This document shows positions 15,357 through 25,383 of a stretch of 48,456 nt of DNA, one piece after another. The translations under genes and the position numbers were made by a program. The notes under the pieces are model-generated. The model did no database searches. It was given only the letters and a program-made list of their open reading frames with translations, and was not told where the DNA came from. This stretch comes from Micavibrio_A sp964539025 (lineage in GTDB: Bacteria; Pseudomonadota; Alphaproteobacteria; Micavibrionales; Micavibrionaceae): positions 1-48,456 of the forward strand of contig CAZIFA010000012.1 in the NCBI GenBank assembly GCA_964539025.1. The letters are read 5' to 3'. Numbering within the stretch: the stretch's first letter is position 1; each line of letters begins with the position of its first letter.

Positions 15357-18300
15357 ATGAACTGTATGTCTGTGCAAAAAAGATATGGCCGCGCCCTGCT
15401 GCATACCACTGCCCTCATGGCAGCCTTGTTTGTGCCCGCAACAAAAGCTCTGGCAGACCCGACGGGCGGGACGGTTACATCCGGTTCCGCCGCGATCACG
15501 AGTAGCGGCCCCCTTACCACCATCACACAATCGACGGACCGCGCGATCATCCGCTGGGATACGTTCGATATCGATGCCTCGGAGCACGTGCAGTTTTTAC
15601 AGCCCGGTTCATCGTCCATCACCATCAACCGCATCCGCGATACCAAACCTTCGAACATTCAGGGGAAAATTTCCGCGAACGGCAATATCGTCCTGATCAA
15701 CCCGAACGGGTTGATCTTCGGCGCATCGTCCGTGGTTGATGTCGGCGGACTCGTTGCCACCACGTCCGATATCGAAGACGACAACGCTTTCATGAATGGC
15801 GGCGCAGTGAAATTCACCAAGCCCGGCCTACCCGACGCGAAGATCATCAACAACGGCAACATGACCGTGCGAGATGGGGGCCTTGTCGGACTCGTCGCGC
15901 CGAACGTGGAAAACCATGGCGTCATTCAAGCGCGTCTAGGCAAGGTCCAACTCGCATCGGGGGACATACATACAATCGACTTTGCAGGCGATGGTCTTAT
16001 CAAACTTGAAGTATCCGATGCGGTTCTCTCGCAGTCTGTTACCAACACGGGCACGATCACGGCAGACGGCGGTGAAATTCTTTTAACGGCGGCGCAGGCA
16101 CGCCATATGGTAGATGCGCTGGTTACGAACACAGGCACGCTGCGGGCGGATACGGTTACCCTGCCCGATGGAACGGTGGAAACAGGATCGGTGACCATGT
16201 CCACCGTCGGTCTTGATCTTTCGCTCCCGGCCAATGTCAACATCACGCAAACAGTTACAATCAAACCCGCACAGATAACCAACACAGGCACGATCTCGAC
16301 AAACGGCAACGCGATGGATCAAGTCGGCGGCGATATCCTCATACTCGCCGATAATATCCTCATCGGCGATGGATCGGTTGTCACTGCCACGGGTGATTCC
16401 GGAGGCGGCTCCATCCGCATCGGCGGTGATTATCAAGGCGGCAACGGCATCCCAACATCCGATATGATTTATGTTTCCGATCAGGCCATCCTAAACGCTA
16501 ACAGCACGCGCCGCGGGAATGGCGGGCGCATAATTCTGTGGTCCGATACCAACACCAGATTCTACGGCCACGCGGAAGCGATGGGCGATGAAGGCGGCTT
16601 CATCGAAATCTCCAGCAAAGGCTTCCTCGATTTCAACGGCACCGCCGACCTTCGCGGGCGTAACGGCGTAAACGGAACGCTGCTTCTCGACCCGACCAAC
16701 ATCACTATTTCCGCTGCTGCGGATTCCAACGTCACGGGCGCATCGCCCTTTACGCCTAATGCTGACACGGTAACATCAGTTCTGAACGCCACGACGCTGC
16801 TTAACGCCCTAGCTGGCGGCAATGTCATGGTCCAGACACGCGCAACGGGCGGACATTTAGGAACAATCACTGTCGATGCCGCCCTGAACTGGACATCGGG
16901 TAGTACACTGACTCTCGATGCACACAACGCCATCACGGTCAACCAAGCCATCACAGCCAACTCCGGCGGCTTGACAATGATCGCGGGTGCAGATGTCGTC
17001 CTTAATGCCGATATCAGCGGCACGGGCGTACTCACCATTCGCCAAAATGCCGACACTGTGACATTTGGTGTTGCGGGTGGTGCGGGTACGCTGAACCTTG
17101 CTGTCGCAGACCTCAACCACATTCTCGATGGGTGGTCGAACATTGTTCTGGGCCGCGATACAGCAACGGTTGCAATGACGGTAAACGCCCGCACATGGAC
17201 CGATAACCTTACCTTGCAATCAGGCAGCGGCACTATCACCTTCGCCGGTGCGACCGCTCTAGGCGCAAACAATCTGACTATCAGCACCAACGGAGATATC
17301 TCCCTTCCTGCCGGTGCATCATGGACCGGAACCGGCACACTGACATTACAGCAAAGTTCGGCAGGTACAGCGCTCAGCATGGGCGGCGGTGCGGGTACAG
17401 CCATCAACTTGACCAACGCAGAATTCGCCCGCGTCACGAACGGCTGGGGCAATATCGTCATTGGCCGGACGGACGCCACAAACACTATGACGCTCGGCGC
17501 TGTTACATACAGCGATTTTGTAACATTCCAGTCGGGCACGGGGTTGATTAACGTCACGGGCGTGCAGACGATGGGCACGAACACACTAACCTTCCTTACC
17601 GACGGCGACATAACGCTTGGCATAGCCAACGCTCTCAATGGTTCGACCACAGTCACCTTCAGTCAGGTAAGTCAGAATGGAACGATCGGACTCGGCGATG
17701 GCCAGGCTGGCACTATGCAGTTCACCAATACGGAAGTAGCACGCATCCGTAATGGATGGACAAATGTAATCTTCGGTCGCACGGATGGAACAGGCGACAT
17801 AAATGTCGGCGCGCTGACATGGAACGACAGCTTGACGCTTCGCACAGGATCAGGCGCGGTAAATCTCAATGGCACACAAACCATGTCCACAAACGCCCTG
17901 AACATCACAACAGTGGGCGGAAATATTGCCACGGGCGCTATCACATCCGGCGCTCTCACCTTGAACAGCGACGGCGGTAACATCACAACCAGCGGCGCAA
18001 TCGCGGCGGCAGCAACAACTATTAACAGTGGAGGCGGTCTAATCACGTTAGGCAGCACACTAGGCGCAACGACGCTTGGTATCACGACAGGCAACAGCAA
18101 CCTTACGACAACGCAGACAATCACGGCCACCAGCACTACGAACATCAATAGCGGCACGGGCTTTATCAATTTAGGTGCAACGGTAAGTTCTACCGCAGCG
18201 GGTATGGTGCTGACCAGCAGCGGCAACAGCATCACGACGACGGCCCTCACATCGGGTGCATTGACCGTGAACACCAACAACGGCAACTTCGTAACAACGG

Positions 18301-21300
18301 GCGCGATTGCCGCCAGCGGTGCCGTCAATATTACAGTCGGCACAGGCTCAATCAATTTGGGCACGAATGCTTCCTCCGCTGCAACTGCCATGAATCTGAC
18401 GAGCACAGGAAATACCATTACGACCGCAAACCTGACATCCGGCGCACTGACAATCAACAGCAACAACGGCAATATCTCGACAGGAACGATTACAGCGAGC
18501 AGCACAACAAATATCAACAGCGGATCCGGTACGATTACCATTGGCGGCAACATTGCCGGAGGTACGAACACCGTATCGCTGACTAGTACAAATAATACGA
18601 TCAATACGGCAGCCATCGCCTCGGGAGGTCTGACTATAGCCACGAATGGCGGCAACTTCGCGGCCAGCGGAAATATCGGGTCTGGCGCTGGTGCGATGAA
18701 TGTTACGACATCAGGCGGTAATATTACGACCAGCGGTGTTACATCCACATCCGGCGCAGTTACGATGAACAGCGACGGCGGCACGATTACCATAGGCTCT
18801 GCCGGATGGACATCAACCTCGGGCGCACATTCGGTTAACAGCGGTACCGGAAACCTGATTATTGATGGCGTAATTTCGGCGGGCAGCACAAGCCTAACAC
18901 TGACAACCGATAGCGATATTCAGATTAATGCAACCAATGCCCTGACCGGCACGGGCACCCTGACGATCCAGCAGGTCTCAAGCAACGTATCAATGGGTAT
19001 AGGAGACAGTCAGGCAGGCACTGTGCACATCGGTGACGCCGAACGAAGCAGAATCGTCAACGGTTGGACCACTCTGGTCTTCGGTCGTACCGATAGCACA
19101 GCTGCTATAAATGTCGGCGCCCTTTCTTGGAGCGACGCCGCAACCTTCCAAAGCGGCAGCGGACAAATGACGATTGCTGGTGCGACGATGGCCGGAAATA
19201 CCTTAATATTACGTACGGATTCTGATGTGGCCATCACTGGTAACCTGACCGGCACGGGCACATTCGCACTGGTGCAAGCCAGCAGCGGCACTAGCATGGG
19301 AGTGGGCGACGGCATGGCCGGTACGGTCAGCATGTCCAATGCCGAACTGGCTTATCTTGTTAACGGCTGGGCTTCGCTGATTTTCGGAAGAACGGATAGC
19401 ACTGCGGATATCAATATCGGCACACGCAGTTGGTCTGACGCGCTCACCCTGCGCAGCGGCACGGGGCAGATGACCATTCATGGCAACCAGACGATGGCAA
19501 CGAACAACCTGACTATCACCACGGATTCCGACGTAGCCATTAACGGCAACTTAACCAGCACGGGAACAGGCACGCTGACCATATCCGGCTCAACCGCCTC
19601 GACAACGATTGCTCTGGGTACGGCCGAAACCGGTACAATTAAGATCGACGACACAGAGATGGGCCGCATCATGAACGCATGGGCGAGCATTACCATCGGA
19701 TCGCTGACACAAACCGGCGCAATGAATGTCGGCGCAGTAACCTGGGCAGATCCTCTTACCCTTCGCACTGGCACCGGCATTATCAGCATTAACGGCAACC
19801 AGACGATGGGGGCCAACGCCCTGACGATCACTTCAGACGCCGATATCGCGCTGAACGCCAACCTGTCAGGTTCGACCAGCGTTACAATCGCCGGATCGGC
19901 AGTGGCTACATCAATCTCCGTAGGCACCACAACGCCCGCGGTGCTCAACATCGACAGTACAGAACTGACAAGAATTACCGATGGATGGACCAGCATCGTC
20001 TTTGGCACGACAAGCGGCACGGGCGCTATGAATATAGGCGCTGCAACATGGAACGATAGCGTATTCTTCCGCACGGCAAGTGGGATCATAACCGTTGATG
20101 GCGCGCAGAATGTCGGTACAAACAACCTGAGCTTCCAGTCAAACGCCAACATCGCTATTAATGCGGCATTGACAGGCACGGGATCTCTAACCCTAGCAGG
20201 CTCGGCAACGTCCGCAACACTGGGCGTGGGTACGGGCGCAGCGGGGGCAAACAATATCAATGACACCGAACTTGCCTTTATCACCGATGGATGGTCCAAC
20301 CTTATATTCGGTTCGACAGCGCAGGACGGTGCATTGACCATCAACGCCCTCACATGGACTGATTCGGTTGATTTCAGAACCGAGAGCGGCACGATCGTTT
20401 TCACAGGCGCACAAAATGTCGGCGCGAACAATCTTGTCATTCGCAGCAACGTCAATTTTAACCTGAATCAGACGATGGCAGGAACGGGCACGATCACCAT
20501 TCTTGGCACCAGCGCCGGAACGACCATGGGCATCGGCGATAGCATGACCGGCACGGTCAACCTGACCAACGCCGAACTTGCCAACATCGCCGATGGATGG
20601 AACAACATCGTATTTGGTTCGACCGCTATGACCGGCGCGATGAACGTTGGCGCCTATGCATGGAACGATAATCTGACCCTGCGCTCAGCACCTACAGCCG
20701 TCGGCAACACTATGTCTCTGGCTGGTGCAACAATGGGTGCAAACAACCTAACTATCACCACAAACTGGCTGAACCTGACGGGCGCAGTAAGCGGATCGGG
20801 TGATCTGATCATTGAATCCGCCACCGTTTCCAACACGATGGGCGTTGGAACAAGCGCAGGCGGTAACCTGAACCTGGCGGATGCCGAAGTCGGATTCCTC
20901 TCTAACGGATGGAACAGTATCACGATCGGTTCGACAACGCAGACCGGGGTCCTGACTGTCAATGCACTAACATGGAATGACAACCTGAACCTGAAAACAC
21001 TCAGCGGTCTTTTGACGGTGGCAGGCGCTACGATGGGTTCAAACAACCTGACGATGCAAACCAACTCCGCCTTGACAATCAGCGGAAACCTATCAGGCAC
21101 AGGCACGCTGACCATCCTGCCCACAACAGCGGCAACAACAATGGGTCTGGCAGGTGGTACGGGAACCTTGAACCTTACCAACGCCGAACTGAACTTTATT
21201 GTAGATGGCTGGAGCAACCTCATCTTCGGACGCGCCGACAGCACCGCCACTGTAAACGTTTCTGCACGCACATGGACGGATAACGTCACCATCATGGGCG

Positions 21301-23888
21301 GCACGGGAACGACAACCAACGTCATGACGGTTGCCGCACAAACCATGGGCGCGAACGACCTGAGCCTTATCACAAATTCGAACCTGGCCCTTACCGGCAA
21401 TATGACAGGCACGGGAACGCTTACCATCGGCGTCGGTAGCGGCACGGGCGGCATCGGCGTAGGTACGGGTCAAGCGGGTACGCTAAACCTGACCAATGCC
21501 GAACTGGCTTTCATGATCGATGGCTGGAGCCGTGTGCTTATCGGCGGCGAAGACAATCTGGGCGTCACCAATATCGGTGCCTACACATGGGTCAACCCGA
21601 TGTCCTTTGTCACGCAAGGTGATATAAACGTCAACGGCGACCAGGTTTCGACCGAAAGTTCAGGCAATTCTCTGGTATTCGCTACCACGGCAGGCTCTTT
21701 CATAAACTCGGCAGGATCCGACGCCCTAAACCCGGGCGGCGGACGCTATCTCGTCTATTCGGTCGATGCGCTGGATGATTCGCTGGACGGCATTACACCG
21801 CCGACCATTGTAACAAACAGCTCCTATTCCGGCTACGGACCCGGCTCGGTTGTCGAAAGCGGCAATGTCCATATCTATTCCGGCATCGTTGCCAAAATCC
21901 TTCACCTGACCATCGACAATATTGACAAGATCTACGGCGATAGCAGCCCAGTCTTCACTTATTCCTATGTAAGCGGTCTGCAAAACGGTGACCTGCTGAG
22001 TAGTATTATTGCCTCTTATTCTTTGAGCGCAGCAGGTTCCACTGTTCTCGATAACGCAGGCATCACCAGAACGATCAACGGTACATTCACACTGAACAAC
22101 GGTTACACCTATGTACTTACCACCGGCACTATGACTGTCATCAAGGCGGACTTAACCGTTGAAATCGATTCCGATACGCGTGAATACGGCGATGCCAACG
22201 GCACGTTCAGCGCAACTTATACCGGTTTCCGCAACGGCGATGACGATACCGATATCAACACGCTAGCAACGCTGTCCACGACAGCAACTGCCCTTTCCAA
22301 CGCTGGCAATTACGACATCACGGGAACAGGTGCTTCTGATAACAACTATAACTTTATCTATTCCAACGGTACACTGGAAGTCACCAAAGCAACACTGGTG
22401 GCGACCTCGCAAAACGCCACGCGTGAATATGGAGCGGCGGACCCAACCTATACATTTAACTACACAGGTTTCCGCAACGGCGACACAGCGGCGATGATCG
22501 ATACAGGCGCAACGGGATCATCTGCTGCTATTACAGCGAACGTAGGCAACTATGCCATCACCGGATCAGCTGCTTTGGATAATAACTACACCTTTACCTA
22601 TGCCAACACAGGCGTATTGACCGTCACCAAGGCAATGTTGACCGCGACAACGCAGAACGCCACCCGCGAATATGGGGCAACTGACCCGGCCTTTAATGTA
22701 GTCTATACCGGTCTTCGCAACGGTGATACCGCTGCCGTGCTCGACACAGGCCCAACGATCAGCACTACTGCAACTATCATGTCCAACGTTGGCAGCTATG
22801 GCATAACTGCATCGGGCGCGGTTGATAACAATTACAACTTTACCTATGTCAACACGGGCACTCTGTCAGTGGCCAAGGCGATGCTCACAGCCACAACGCA
22901 GAATGCCACGCGTGAATACGGCGCGGCTGACCCGGCCTTCTCCATTGTTTATACAGGCTTCCGTAATGGAGAGACACAGGCTGTCATCGACACGCTGGGA
23001 ACGGCCTCAAGCGCCGTTACTGCGACAACGAATGTAGGCAGTTATACCGTAACCGGATCAGGCGCAACGGATGGCAATTATGATTTCACCTATGCCAACA
23101 CAGGTAATCTATCTATTACCAAAGCCGTGCTGACCGCTACGACCCAGAACGCGACGCGCGAATATGGCGCCGCCGATCCTACATTCAATATCGTCTATAC
23201 GGGATTCAAAAACGGCGAAACACAAGGCGTTATCGACACGCTTGCCACAGGATCTTCCGCTGCCATCACAGCTAACGTAGGTAGCCATGGCATTACAGGC
23301 TCTGGCGCATCGGACAATAACTATGACTTCACCTATGTGAACACGGGCAATCTATCTATTACCAAGGCTATGCTAACTATCGCAGCCAACAACGCATCAC
23401 GTGAGGTAGATGAGCCTGATCCGGCCTTTACCGCAAATTATTCCGGATTCCGCAATGGCGATACTGCCAGCGTTCTGGACACGGCCCCGGTTTTTGGCAC
23501 GGCGGCAACGGCCCTTTCTCCGCTCGGCGATTACGCGATCACAGTATCAGGAGCCGCCGACAATAATTACGATTTCACCTATACCAACGGCATCCTGAGC
23601 ATCGTTCCGGCCCCGTCGCCACCTGCCTCACCAACAACTTCTCTCCCGACGACGGTACAGCAGTCACTAACGTCGTCCACGCCGGTCTATCTTTACGGCA
23701 CCCTGCTGCAATACCAGAACACCGACGCGGTGAACAAGGAACATACTTCCGGCATAGTCTTTATCAATGACGAGATCCTCTTCAGCGGCCAGAACACAGG
23801 CAATTACCTGATTGCTATCTCCGAGCAGCTTCGTCAGGAGTATTACTATTTCGAACAGGACAGCGAAGAACGTTCCTTCCCGCAATAA
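15357..23888 (+). CDS. Two-partner-secretion filamentous adhesin with two internal repeat families (2843 aa)
   Basis: This is a very large exported protein. A signal peptide of about 33 residues (hydrophobic core ALMAALFVPATKALA) precedes a TPS/haemagglutination domain. That domain has FDIDASEHVQF, SSITINRIRD and the diagnostic NPNGLIFGAS (about residues 35-290), the part recognised by a TpsB outer-membrane transporter. It is followed by 12 repeats of about 100 residues (17.0-21.7 kb) interrupted by a Thr/Ser/Asn-rich block at 17.9-18.9 kb. Seven MBG-type repeats of about 81 residues and a short proline-containing C-terminal segment follow. It is likely surface-exposed or released and involved in adhesion. 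No TpsB partner lies in the window. Starts at 15357 and 15366 are both possible and the ribosome-binding site is weak. Composition is very rich in Thr, Gly, Asn and Ala. Confidence 0.93.
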   Translation: MNCMSVQKRYGRALLHTTALMAALFVPATKALADPTGGTVTSGSAAITSSGPLTTITQSTDRAIIRWDTFDIDASEHVQFLQPGSSSITINRIRDTKPSNIQGKISANGNIVLINPNGLIFGASSVVDVGGLVATTSDIEDDNAFMNGGAVKFTKPGLPDAKIINNGNMTVRDGGLVGLVAPNVENHGVIQARLGKVQLASGDIHTIDFAGDGLIKLEVSDAVLSQSVTNTGTITADGGEILLTAAQARHMVDALVTNTGTLRADTVTLPDGTVETGSVTMSTVGLDLSLPANVNITQTVTIKPAQITNTGTISTNGNAMDQVGGDILILADNILIGDGSVVTATGDSGGGSIRIGGDYQGGNGIPTSDMIYVSDQAILNANSTRRGNGGRIILWSDTNTRFYGHAEAMGDEGGFIEISSKGFLDFNGTADLRGRNGVNGTLLLDPTNITISAAADSNVTGASPFTPNADTVTSVLNATTLLNALAGGNVMVQTRATGGHLGTITVDAALNWTSGSTLTLDAHNAITVNQAITANSGGLTMIAGADVVLNADISGTGVLTIRQNADTVTFGVAGGAGTLNLAVADLNHILDGWSNIVLGRDTATVAMTVNARTWTDNLTLQSGSGTITFAGATALGANNLTISTNGDISLPAGASWTGTGTLTLQQSSAGTALSMGGGAGTAINLTNAEFARVTNGWGNIVIGRTDATNTMTLGAVTYSDFVTFQSGTGLINVTGVQTMGTNTLTFLTDGDITLGIANALNGSTTVTFSQVSQNGTIGLGDGQAGTMQFTNTEVARIRNGWTNVIFGRTDGTGDINVGALTWNDSLTLRTGSGAVNLNGTQTMSTNALNITTVGGNIATGAITSGALTLNSDGGNITTSGAIAAAATTINSGGGLITLGSTLGATTLGITTGNSNLTTTQTITATSTTNINSGTGFINLGATVSSTAAGMVLTSSGNSITTTALTSGALTVNTNNGNFVTTGAIAASGAVNITVGTGSINLGTNASSAATAMNLTSTGNTITTANLTSGALTINSNNGNISTGTITASSTTNINSGSGTITIGGNIAGGTNTVSLTSTNNTINTAAIASGGLTIATNGGNFAASGNIGSGAGAMNVTTSGGNITTSGVTSTSGAVTMNSDGGTITIGSAGWTSTSGAHSVNSGTGNLIIDGVISAGSTSLTLTTDSDIQINATNALTGTGTLTIQQVSSNVSMGIGDSQAGTVHIGDAERSRIVNGWTTLVFGRTDSTAAINVGALSWSDAATFQSGSGQMTIAGATMAGNTLILRTDSDVAITGNLTGTGTFALVQASSGTSMGVGDGMAGTVSMSNAELAYLVNGWASLIFGRTDSTADINIGTRSWSDALTLRSGTGQMTIHGNQTMATNNLTITTDSDVAINGNLTSTGTGTLTISGSTASTTIALGTAETGTIKIDDTEMGRIMNAWASITIGSLTQTGAMNVGAVTWADPLTLRTGTGIISINGNQTMGANALTITSDADIALNANLSGSTSVTIAGSAVATSISVGTTTPAVLNIDSTELTRITDGWTSIVFGTTSGTGAMNIGAATWNDSVFFRTASGIITVDGAQNVGTNNLSFQSNANIAINAALTGTGSLTLAGSATSATLGVGTGAAGANNINDTELAFITDGWSNLIFGSTAQDGALTINALTWTDSVDFRTESGTIVFTGAQNVGANNLVIRSNVNFNLNQTMAGTGTITILGTSAGTTMGIGDSMTGTVNLTNAELANIADGWNNIVFGSTAMTGAMNVGAYAWNDNLTLRSAPTAVGNTMSLAGATMGANNLTITTNWLNLTGAVSGSGDLIIESATVSNTMGVGTSAGGNLNLADAEVGFLSNGWNSITIGSTTQTGVLTVNALTWNDNLNLKTLSGLLTVAGATMGSNNLTMQTNSALTISGNLSGTGTLTILPTTAATTMGLAGGTGTLNLTNAELNFIVDGWSNLIFGRADSTATVNVSARTWTDNVTIMGGTGTTTNVMTVAAQTMGANDLSLITNSNLALTGNMTGTGTLTIGVGSGTGGIGVGTGQAGTLNLTNAELAFMIDGWSRVLIGGEDNLGVTNIGAYTWVNPMSFVTQGDINVNGDQVSTESSGNSLVFATTAGSFINSAGSDALNPGGGRYLVYSVDALDDSLDGITPPTIVTNSSYSGYGPGSVVESGNVHIYSGIVAKILHLTIDNIDKIYGDSSPVFTYSYVSGLQNGDLLSSIIASYSLSAAGSTVLDNAGITRTINGTFTLNNGYTYVLTTGTMTVIKADLTVEIDSDTREYGDANGTFSATYTGFRNGDDDTDINTLATLSTTATALSNAGNYDITGTGASDNNYNFIYSNGTLEVTKATLVATSQNATREYGAADPTYTFNYTGFRNGDTAAMIDTGATGSSAAITANVGNYAITGSAALDNNYTFTYANTGVLTVTKAMLTATTQNATREYGATDPAFNVVYTGLRNGDTAAVLDTGPTISTTATIMSNVGSYGITASGAVDNNYNFTYVNTGTLSVAKAMLTATTQNATREYGAADPAFSIVYTGFRNGETQAVIDTLGTASSAVTATTNVGSYTVTGSGATDGNYDFTYANTGNLSITKAVLTATTQNATREYGAADPTFNIVYTGFKNGETQGVIDTLATGSSAAITANVGSHGITGSGASDNNYDFTYVNTGNLSITKAMLTIAANNASREVDEPDPAFTANYSGFRNGDTASVLDTAPVFGTAATALSPLGDYAITVSGAADNNYDFTYTNGILSIVPAPSPPASPTTSLPTTVQQSLTSSTPVYLYGTLLQYQNTDAVNKEHTSGIVFINDEILFSGQNTGNYLIAISEQLRQEYYYFEQDSEERSFPQ
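17026..21660 (+). repeat. Twelve ~100-residue beta-helix-type repeats within the adhesin
   Basis: Each unit has a strand pair such as GTLTI, then a xGxGxGxxGT turn and a conserved box of the form NAELxxIxDGWxxIxFG. A TW-D-xLTLRTGSG stretch and a closing segment like NNLTITTDSDVAI follow. Three units lie before the spacer at about 17.93-18.87 kb and nine after it. The spacer itself is made of shorter, irregular ITTSG/TINSGGG-like units. Sequence identity between units is partial, indicating old duplication. Confidence 0.8.
21897..23606 (+). repeat. Seven MBG-domain repeats (~81 aa) at the adhesin C-terminus
   Basis: The units follow the pattern LTATTQNATREYGAADPxF, YTGFRNGxT, a Thr/Ala stretch, then NVGxYxITGSGAxDNNYxF and TYxNTGxLxITKA. 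Units 3-6 are the most alike. The first lacks the TREYG form, and the last has EVDEPDP in place of EYGAADP. The pattern matches MBG (YGX-type) domains known from large bacterial surface proteins. Confidence 0.85.
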
Positions 23889-24005
23889 AACCATAGCGCG
23901 TATTTTTAAATCCCGCTATTACGACTAATCTGTTTTTATTATTTCTCAATCTATTTTGATTACGCTATATTGAATCATAGCTCAATTTTCATTTCATAAA
24001 ATCAT

Positions 24006-24497
24006 ATGTCCATCGAAAGCAAACTCGTAAAACCGGAAAACACCCTCAAGAAAAAGGTCGGCACTGGCGGCTTTAACGAGAACGATCTCGTCAAAGCCCA
24101 GCAGGGAATCGAGAAAAACGATATTGATTTCAGACCGCAAGGTAACGATTTTCTAGCAGAGCTCGATGTGGTTCTGACAAAAATTAAATCCAGAGAAATG
24201 CCTGAAAAAGAGCAACTCGACGCCATTATGTATCCCATGATGCAGTTGAAATCCCAGGGCGGGCTTTTTCAGTATCCGCTTATCACCAAAATCAGCCACG
24301 CGACTCTTGATTTTCTGGAGAATATTACCGGTATTGATGACGATGTTATTACAATCGCCGAAGCCTATAGAAAAACCATCAAGGCCGTTCTGACGCTTCA
24401 GATTAAAGATCCGGCGAATAAAACCGGCCTTCAACTTCTAGACGAATTGATGAAAGCCTTCACACGATATAATACAGCCAAGCAGAAAACAGTTTAA
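24006..24497 (+). CDS. Unrecognised 163-aa helical protein upstream of a CheY-like gene
   Basis: This is a soluble, charged, mostly helical protein. The Lys-rich N-terminus (KLVKPENTLKKKVGTGGFNE) is probably disordered. The rest (from about residue 40) looks like a helical bundle, with YPMMQLKSQGGLFQYPLITK and LQLLDELMKAFTRYN near the end. I recognise no named family. It ends 6 bp before the response-regulator gene, so the two are almost certainly one operon and may act in the same signalling step, for example as a phosphotransfer or effector partner. No histidine-kinase motif is visible. Confidence 0.75.
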   Translation: MSIESKLVKPENTLKKKVGTGGFNENDLVKAQQGIEKNDIDFRPQGNDFLAELDVVLTKIKSREMPEKEQLDAIMYPMMQLKSQGGLFQYPLITKISHATLDFLENITGIDDDVITIAEAYRKTIKAVLTLQIKDPANKTGLQLLDELMKAFTRYNTAKQKTV

Positions 24498-24503
24498 TAT
24501 TTT

Positions 24504-25007
24504 ATGGCCTATAATTTTAAAGACGTAAAAGTGCTCGTCGTGGAGAGTTCGATACCGATGTTTCAATTGGTAAAGGGCGTCTTGAACTTACTCACAGTAC
24601 CAGAAAAAAATATATACGCGTCCTACACGGTCGAGGACGCGTTCGCGTCCTTCTGCCAGTTGCGTCACGACATAATTCTCGTCGACTGGCTGCAAAACCC
24701 GGACAGGGGCATTCATTTAACAAAAATAATCCGCCGCGACAAGAACACACCCAACGCGTTCGTGCCTATCATCATGACCGCCGGATCGGGCCACCTCGCC
24801 CGCGTCATCAAGGCGCGCGATGCAGGGGTTTCGGAATATCTGGTGAAACCCTTCTCCGCCAAATCGCTGGCGGACAGGCTTATGCGCGTCGTTGAAAAAC
24901 AGCGCGAATTCGTCGTGTGCGAAACCTATGTCGGCCCCGACCGCCGAGTTAAGTCTGAGGGTTATACCGGCCCGGAACGACGCGAAAAAGCACCTGCGGT
25001 GGGGTAG
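24504..25007 (+). CDS. CheY-like response regulator receiver protein
   Basis: A single receiver domain (about residues 7-132) with the expected residues: an acidic pocket in LVVESS (Glu14), phospho-acceptor Asp61 in IILVDW, switch Thr92 in IIMTAGSG, and Lys115 in EYLVKPFSAKSL. The family usually has two acidic pocket residues; here the second position is Ser. The tail after the receiver carries two copies of a Y-x-GP-x-RR motif (YVGPDRR at 142-148, YTGPERR at 154-160), which I have seen in alphaproteobacterial regulators of this type. There is no DNA-binding output domain, so it probably acts by protein contact with its operon partner or a motor/kinase. It is the last gene before the tRNA fragment. 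Confidence 0.85.
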   Translation: MAYNFKDVKVLVVESSIPMFQLVKGVLNLLTVPEKNIYASYTVEDAFASFCQLRHDIILVDWLQNPDRGIHLTKIIRRDKNTPNAFVPIIMTAGSGHLARVIKARDAGVSEYLVKPFSAKSLADRLMRVVEKQREFVVCETYVGPDRRVKSEGYTGPERREKAPAVG

Positions 25008-25038
25008 AAAATAATATCTAAAGTCTTACGTTGAAAAC

Positions 25039-25083
25039 TGGCAGGGACAACAAGGCTCGAACCTGCGACCTGCGGTTTTGGAG
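25039..25083 (-). repeat. Partial tRNA-Trp (3' half), probable attachment-site remnant
   Basis: This 45-bp stretch matches the 3' half of the intact tRNA-Trp (47093-47137) with five substitutions and no gaps. It covers the anticodon loop through the T-arm and acceptor strand to CCA. Both copies read in the same direction, so they are direct repeats flanking 22 kb. The geometry fits integration into the 3' end of tRNA-Trp, with the intact gene kept at the right. The five differences mean either an old event or a half-tRNA carried in by the element. The rest of 25008-25245 holds an inverted pair CCCGTGAGA/TCTCACGGG (25122-25130 and 25186-25194) and no gene. Confidence 0.75.
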
Positions 25084-25245
25084 TTTTTACAGATACCAAG
25101 CAAGGATAAAGCGGGAAAAAGCCCGTGAGAAGAAGATAATCAGATTAACAGGTTGATGATCGGCCCGTTTCGTGCCCTATCCGGCTCTCACGGGATTTTT
25201 CATCTGGCAATATCCCACCAATGCCCCATGGCATGACACTTGTTT

Positions 25246-25383
25246 CTATTCATCGATCAGAATGCGATGGGCTGCGCCGTCCATATCATCATACTGCCCG
25301 CTACGCAGGCTCCAGACAAAGGCAAGAAGCCAGATAAATCCCAGCAATAAGGCCACGGGTATCAGATAAATCATTACGGTCAT
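25246..25383 (-). CDS. ccoS: cbb3-type oxidase maturation protein CcoS
   Basis: This is a 45-residue membrane protein. One hydrophobic helix (IYLIPVALLLGFIWLLAFVW) is followed by the family signature SLRSGQYDDMDGAAHRIL. CcoS is needed to insert haem and copper cofactors into cbb3 oxidase. Its ATG overlaps the ccoI stop (ATGA), as in ordinary ccoGHIS operons, so it would be translationally coupled to the ccoI chimera. It is intact, but the enzyme it serves can no longer be made from this locus. Confidence 0.9.
   Translation of the reverse strand: MTVMIYLIPVALLLGFIWLLAFVWSLRSGQYDDMDGAAHRILIDE

Noticed and set aside
17936..18870. Possible CRISPR-like or microsatellite array
   Set aside because: The repetition is at protein level (Thr/Ser/Gly units) with irregular lengths and no identical DNA repeats or spacers.
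18000..21460. Long minus-strand frames of 250-400 codons across the adhesin
   Set aside because: Their Val/Pro-rich products mirror the Thr/Asn/Gly-rich repeats of the plus-strand adhesin, which has a signal peptide and TPS domain.
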